Under the pieces are notes generated by a model. It made no database searches. It was given only the letters and a program-made list of their open reading frames with translations, and was not told where the DNA came from. Shown piece after piece: positions 13,632 to 15,713 of a stretch of DNA of 15,713 nt. The number at the start of each line of letters is the position of its first letter. Within the stretch, counting starts at the first letter, position 1. Location: contig JACQMB010000052.1 in NCBI GenBank assembly GCA_016203765.1, positions 1 through 15,713 on the forward strand. The letters are read 5' to 3'. The stretch comes from Deltaproteobacteria bacterium. GTDB lineage: Bacteria > UBA10199 > SPLOWO2-01-44-7. A program made the translations under genes and the position numbers.

Positions 13632-14457
13632 ATGTATGAATCTTACTGGGGCTTGACCGAAAAACCGTTTGAAAACACCCCCAACCCCAAATTTTTCTAC
13701 ACCTCCGCCCAGCATGAGGAGGCCCTGACCCGGCTTCTCTACGGCGTTCGGGAACACAAGGGGGCGGTGATGCTGACCGGCGTCTTCGGTTGCGGCAAGA
13801 CCCTCCTGTCGCAGGTCCTGTTCAACGAACTGGACAAGGATGTCTACCGAATCGCCCTGATCTCCAACCCGATGATGAGCTCCCTGGAGCTGTTGCGCGC
13901 GGTGGCCACCCGGCTGGGGGCGGCCGATCTGCCGACCAAACGGACCGAAATTTTAAAGGATGTGGTCCTCGATGCCATCGGCAATTTGCTGATGGGTAAC
14001 TACAGCGACGGAAAACAGACGGTCATTCTGTTCGATGAGATGCACGTGGTGACCGACAAGGATATCTTCGAGGATTTGCGGATGCTTCTCAATTTTCAAT
14101 TGCAGGACCGCTTTTTGTGCACCCTGATCCTGATGGGCCAGCCGGAGTTGAACAAGCAGATCAACCTGAACAAACAGTTCGACCAGCGGATCGCCATCCG
14201 CTATCATGTCGATCACTTCAACGCGGCCGAGACCCAGGGCTATATCGCGCACCGGATGACCGTGGCGGGGGGGGGGGGTGAAACCGAAAATCTTTGAAAA
14301 GGCGGCCGTGGCCAAAATTTTTCAAAAATCGGGAGGGATTCCCCGAAGGATCAATCAGCTTTGCGACATGGCCCTCTTTATCGGCTCCTCCGCCAAGGCC
14401 AAGGCCGTTTCAGCTTCACTGATCGAGGAGGCCTCCCGCAGTTTGGAGGGTGTTTAG
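13632..14457 (+). pseudogene. ExeA/GspA-like AAA ATPase 3, frameshifted at a 12-G run
   Basis: The reading frame from ATG 13632 gives MYESYWGLTEKPF, Walker A GVFGCGKT and Walker B VILFDEMHVV (D135, E136), but stops at 14295-14297 just after a G run, ending AGGGGETENL. The next frame continues without interruption from the G run to TAG 14455-14457 and encodes the missing lid: PKIFEKAAVAKIF, SGGIPRRINQLCDMALF and IEEASRSLEGV. Removing one G would give a 274-residue protein that matches the paralogues apart from a short insertion near residue 115 and two extra residues at the G run. The well-kept downstream frame means the gene was functional recently or still is, by phase variation, slippage, or because the frameshift is a sequence error. 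As written, the product has 221 residues and lacks sensor 2. Confidence 0.8.
14267..14278 (+). repeat. Homopolymer tract of 12 G
   Basis: Twelve consecutive G sit inside the third ExeA-like gene at the exact point of its frameshift. Other G or C runs I noticed in the window reach about 7. Runs of this length are prone to replication slippage; 11 or 14 G would restore the frame. Confidence 0.95.
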
Positions 14458-14751
14458 AAAATCCTCGATTTCCGTTTCCCATTTTTTTAAATCCAGCCCC
14501 CAGCGTATTCCGGTTTTTGGATCGAGCCCCTTGAATTTTTCCAGCGCGCTTTTGGCCATCCGCTGGGCGGGCCCAGGCTGGCCCTGTTGTTGTTTCAGCA
14601 GGGCGGCGGCGTATAAAATAAGGCCCTTCAACATTCTTCCGCTCTCAGAATGGCGGTCCTTCAGCCAGATGGCCTCCCACGCCTCGTGGGCCTCAAAATA
14701 TTCGCCGCGCCGGAAGCACTCCATTCCCTCTTTAAATTTTTCCCGATTCAT
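14416..14751 (-). CDS. DUF309 family protein
   Basis: A 111-residue protein matching DUF309: FKEGMECFRRGEYFEAHEAWEAIW contains the conserved H22, E26 and W29, followed by LKGLILYAAALLKQQQGQ. DUF309 proteins are small helical proteins of unknown function. The 3' end overlaps the restored end of the third ATPase gene tail to tail by 42 bases. Its start codon is 8 bases from the start codon of the divergent release-factor-like gene. Confidence 0.82.
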   Translation of the reverse strand: MNREKFKEGMECFRRGEYFEAHEAWEAIWLKDRHSESGRMLKGLILYAAALLKQQQGQPGPAQRMAKSALEKFKGLDPKTGIRWGLDLKKWETEIEDFLNTLQTAGGLLDQ

Positions 14752-14759
14752 TTTATAGT
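14731..14759 (+). promoter_or_regulatory. Candidate promoter of the release-factor-like gene
   Basis: TTTAAA (14731-14736) and TATAGT (14754-14759, five of six consensus positions) are separated by 17 bases, inside the start of the divergent DUF309 gene. The transcript would begin near 14766, exactly at a second in-frame ATG, which suggests leaderless translation from 14766 instead of 14760. Prediction only. Confidence 0.4.
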
Positions 14760-15182
14760 ATGACCATGCCGAATTTTCCGGTCTCGCCGGCCAAAACCGC
14801 AGCCCTTCAAAGGGAGATGGAGGCCTATCACATCCAAGAGGCCGATATCGAGGAGAAATTCATCCGCGGTTCCGGCGCGGGGGGACAAAAAATCAACAAG
14901 ACCGCCTCGTGCGTTTGGCTTAAGCATGTTCCGACGGGGCTTGAGGTGAAATGCCAGCAGGAGCGCTCCCAGGCCCTCAACCGTTTTCTGGCCCGCCGTC
15001 TCTTGGTCCAAAAAATCGTTAATCAAATCGAGGGTAAAAAATCGGCGGAGGAACAGGAGCGCCAGAAAATCCGCCGCCGCAAGCGCCGCCGCTCCAAGCG
15101 GGCCAGGGAAAAAATGCTGGCCAACAAAAGGCATCGCTCTGAAATCAAGCAGTCTCGGCAAAAGGTTTTCCATGACGAATAA
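14760..15182 (+). CDS. Release-factor-like protein with GGQ motif (ribosome rescue type)
   Basis: A 140-residue protein holding the class I release factor catalytic domain alone. GSGAGGQKINKTASCVWL (GGQ at 41-43) is followed by PTGLEVKCQQERSQALNR, and then a highly basic tail (about residues 95-136, rich in Lys and Arg). There are no codon-recognition domains, as in ArfB/YaeJ and MTRFR/C12orf65-type proteins, which hydrolyse peptidyl-tRNA on stalled ribosomes while the basic tail holds the ribosome. The start may be ATG 14760 or ATG 14766. The stop overlaps the TrmB gene by 11 bases, a plausible translation-related pair. Domain call is strong; the exact subfamily is uncertain. Confidence 0.85.
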   Translation: MTMPNFPVSPAKTAALQREMEAYHIQEADIEEKFIRGSGAGGQKINKTASCVWLKHVPTGLEVKCQQERSQALNRFLARRLLVQKIVNQIEGKKSAEEQERQKIRRRKRRRSKRAREKMLANKRHRSEIKQSRQKVFHDE

Positions 15183-15711
15183 CGGCACGGCCTTGGAGGT
15201 GGAGATCGGCTGTGGGAAGGGAAAATTCCTGGTGGCCCGGGCCCAGGTCAATCCGCACATCCGATTTATTGGCATCGACAAATCGATCAAGTGGATGCGG
15301 CGGGGGATTCGGCGCTCGGAGCGGCAGGGGCTGGCAAATCTGGTTTTTCTCAAGGGGTGGGTGCTCGAAATTCTTGAAAAAGAGATTGCCGACGCCTCGG
15401 TTTCCGTCTTTCACATCTATTTTCCCGATCCGTGGCCCAAGCGACGGCACCATAAGCGAAGACTTTTGCAAAACGGGTTCTTTTCCCTTTTGCGTCAAAA
15501 ACTAAAACCGGGCGGCCTGGTTGAAGTAGCCACCGACGACGCCGATTATTTCGAGGCGATCAAAAAAGAGACAGCCCTTTGCGCGTTGCCTTGGGGCGGG
15601 GTGCGTGAAGGGAGAAACGAGAGGCTTTTTCCAAGCGACGTCAAAACCAATTACGAACTGAAATACGAGGCGGACGGCAGGGAACTTTTCTATTTGGAGC
15701 TTTGCAAATGA
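15172..15711 (+). CDS. trmB: tRNA (guanine-46-N7)-methyltransferase, short form
   Basis: TrmB adds a methyl group from SAM to N7 of G46 in the tRNA variable loop. The SAM-binding motif is LEVEIGCGKGKFL (residues 8-20), with FIGIDKS after it, then the family hallmark FPDPWPKRRHHKRRL at about residues 85-98 and ATDDADYF further on. At 179 residues it lacks the N-terminal arm of longer members such as the E. coli protein of about 240 residues; no earlier in-frame start was found upstream. The ATG overlaps the stop of the release-factor-like gene. The terminal ATGA at 15708 could be the start of a further overlapping gene beyond the window. Confidence 0.92.
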   Translation: MTNNGTALEVEIGCGKGKFLVARAQVNPHIRFIGIDKSIKWMRRGIRRSERQGLANLVFLKGWVLEILEKEIADASVSVFHIYFPDPWPKRRHHKRRLLQNGFFSLLRQKLKPGGLVEVATDDADYFEAIKKETALCALPWGGVREGRNERLFPSDVKTNYELKYEADGRELFYLELCK

Positions 15712-15713
15712 GG

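Noticed and set aside
14278..14457. The lid fragment after the G run as a separate small gene starting at GTG 14278
   Set aside because: It has no ribosome site beyond the G run and is exactly the missing C-terminus of the upstream ATPase.
12016..14457. The three ATPase copies as a transposon or phage feature
   Set aside because: The similarity is confined to coding sequence of paralogous genes; no terminal repeats, transposase or integrase is visible.

Overview
The window is bacterial and gene-dense: genes abut or overlap, and the longest stretch without a gene is 88 bases. It looks like a Gram-negative, possibly uncultured lineage (deltaproteobacterial or candidate-phylum style). That guess rests on ExeA/GspA-type ATPases, VanZ-like proteins and a PqqD/radical-SAM peptide cluster, not on any marker gene. 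No tRNA, rRNA, CRISPR array or insertion sequence is visible.

Region 1 (3-9417) reads as a ribosomally synthesised, post-translationally modified peptide (RiPP) locus. The C-terminal part of a HemN/HemW-like radical SAM protein (3-620) is followed by a Trm112-domain methyltransferase (626-1615), a PqqD-like leader-binding protein (1619-1912), a radical SAM/SPASM maturase with an extra cysteine-rich tail (1900-3219) and a 60-residue precursor peptide with a strong ribosome binding site (3233-3415). An HPr-kinase-like ATPase (3419-4288) and a signal-peptidase-like domain fused to a GNAT acetyltransferase (4285-5181) complete this strand. An ABC exporter pair lies on the opposite strand (5182-6656). 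A second radical SAM/SPASM paralogue (6724-7836) then runs directly into a second, paralogous ABC exporter pair (7820-9417). The likely logic is: PqqD-like protein holds the leader, one or both SPASM enzymes modify the core, methyltransferase and kinase may decorate it, the S26-like domain may cut the leader, and one or both ABC pairs export it. The product is not one I can name.

Region 2 (9506-10633) is a stand-alone AAA/DUF4143 ATPase gene. A perfect 11-base inverted repeat with a 10-base spacer overlaps its likely promoter.

Region 3 (10645-14457) holds two VanZ-like membrane proteins, a small membrane protein and three tandem ExeA-like AAA ATPases. The third ATPase is frameshifted at a run of 12 G, which may be a phase-variable site, a slippage site or a sequence error.

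Region 4 (14416-15711) is housekeeping-like: a DUF309 protein on the minus strand, a GGQ-motif release-factor-like protein, and a short TrmB tRNA methyltransferase.

A recurring theme is that genes at the heads of transcription units (6724 plus strand, 6656 minus strand, 9506, 14760/14766) lack a Shine-Dalgarno sequence and have plausible -10 boxes about 6-9 bases before the start codon. This suggests leaderless transcripts. Some genes inside operons do have good ribosome binding sites.
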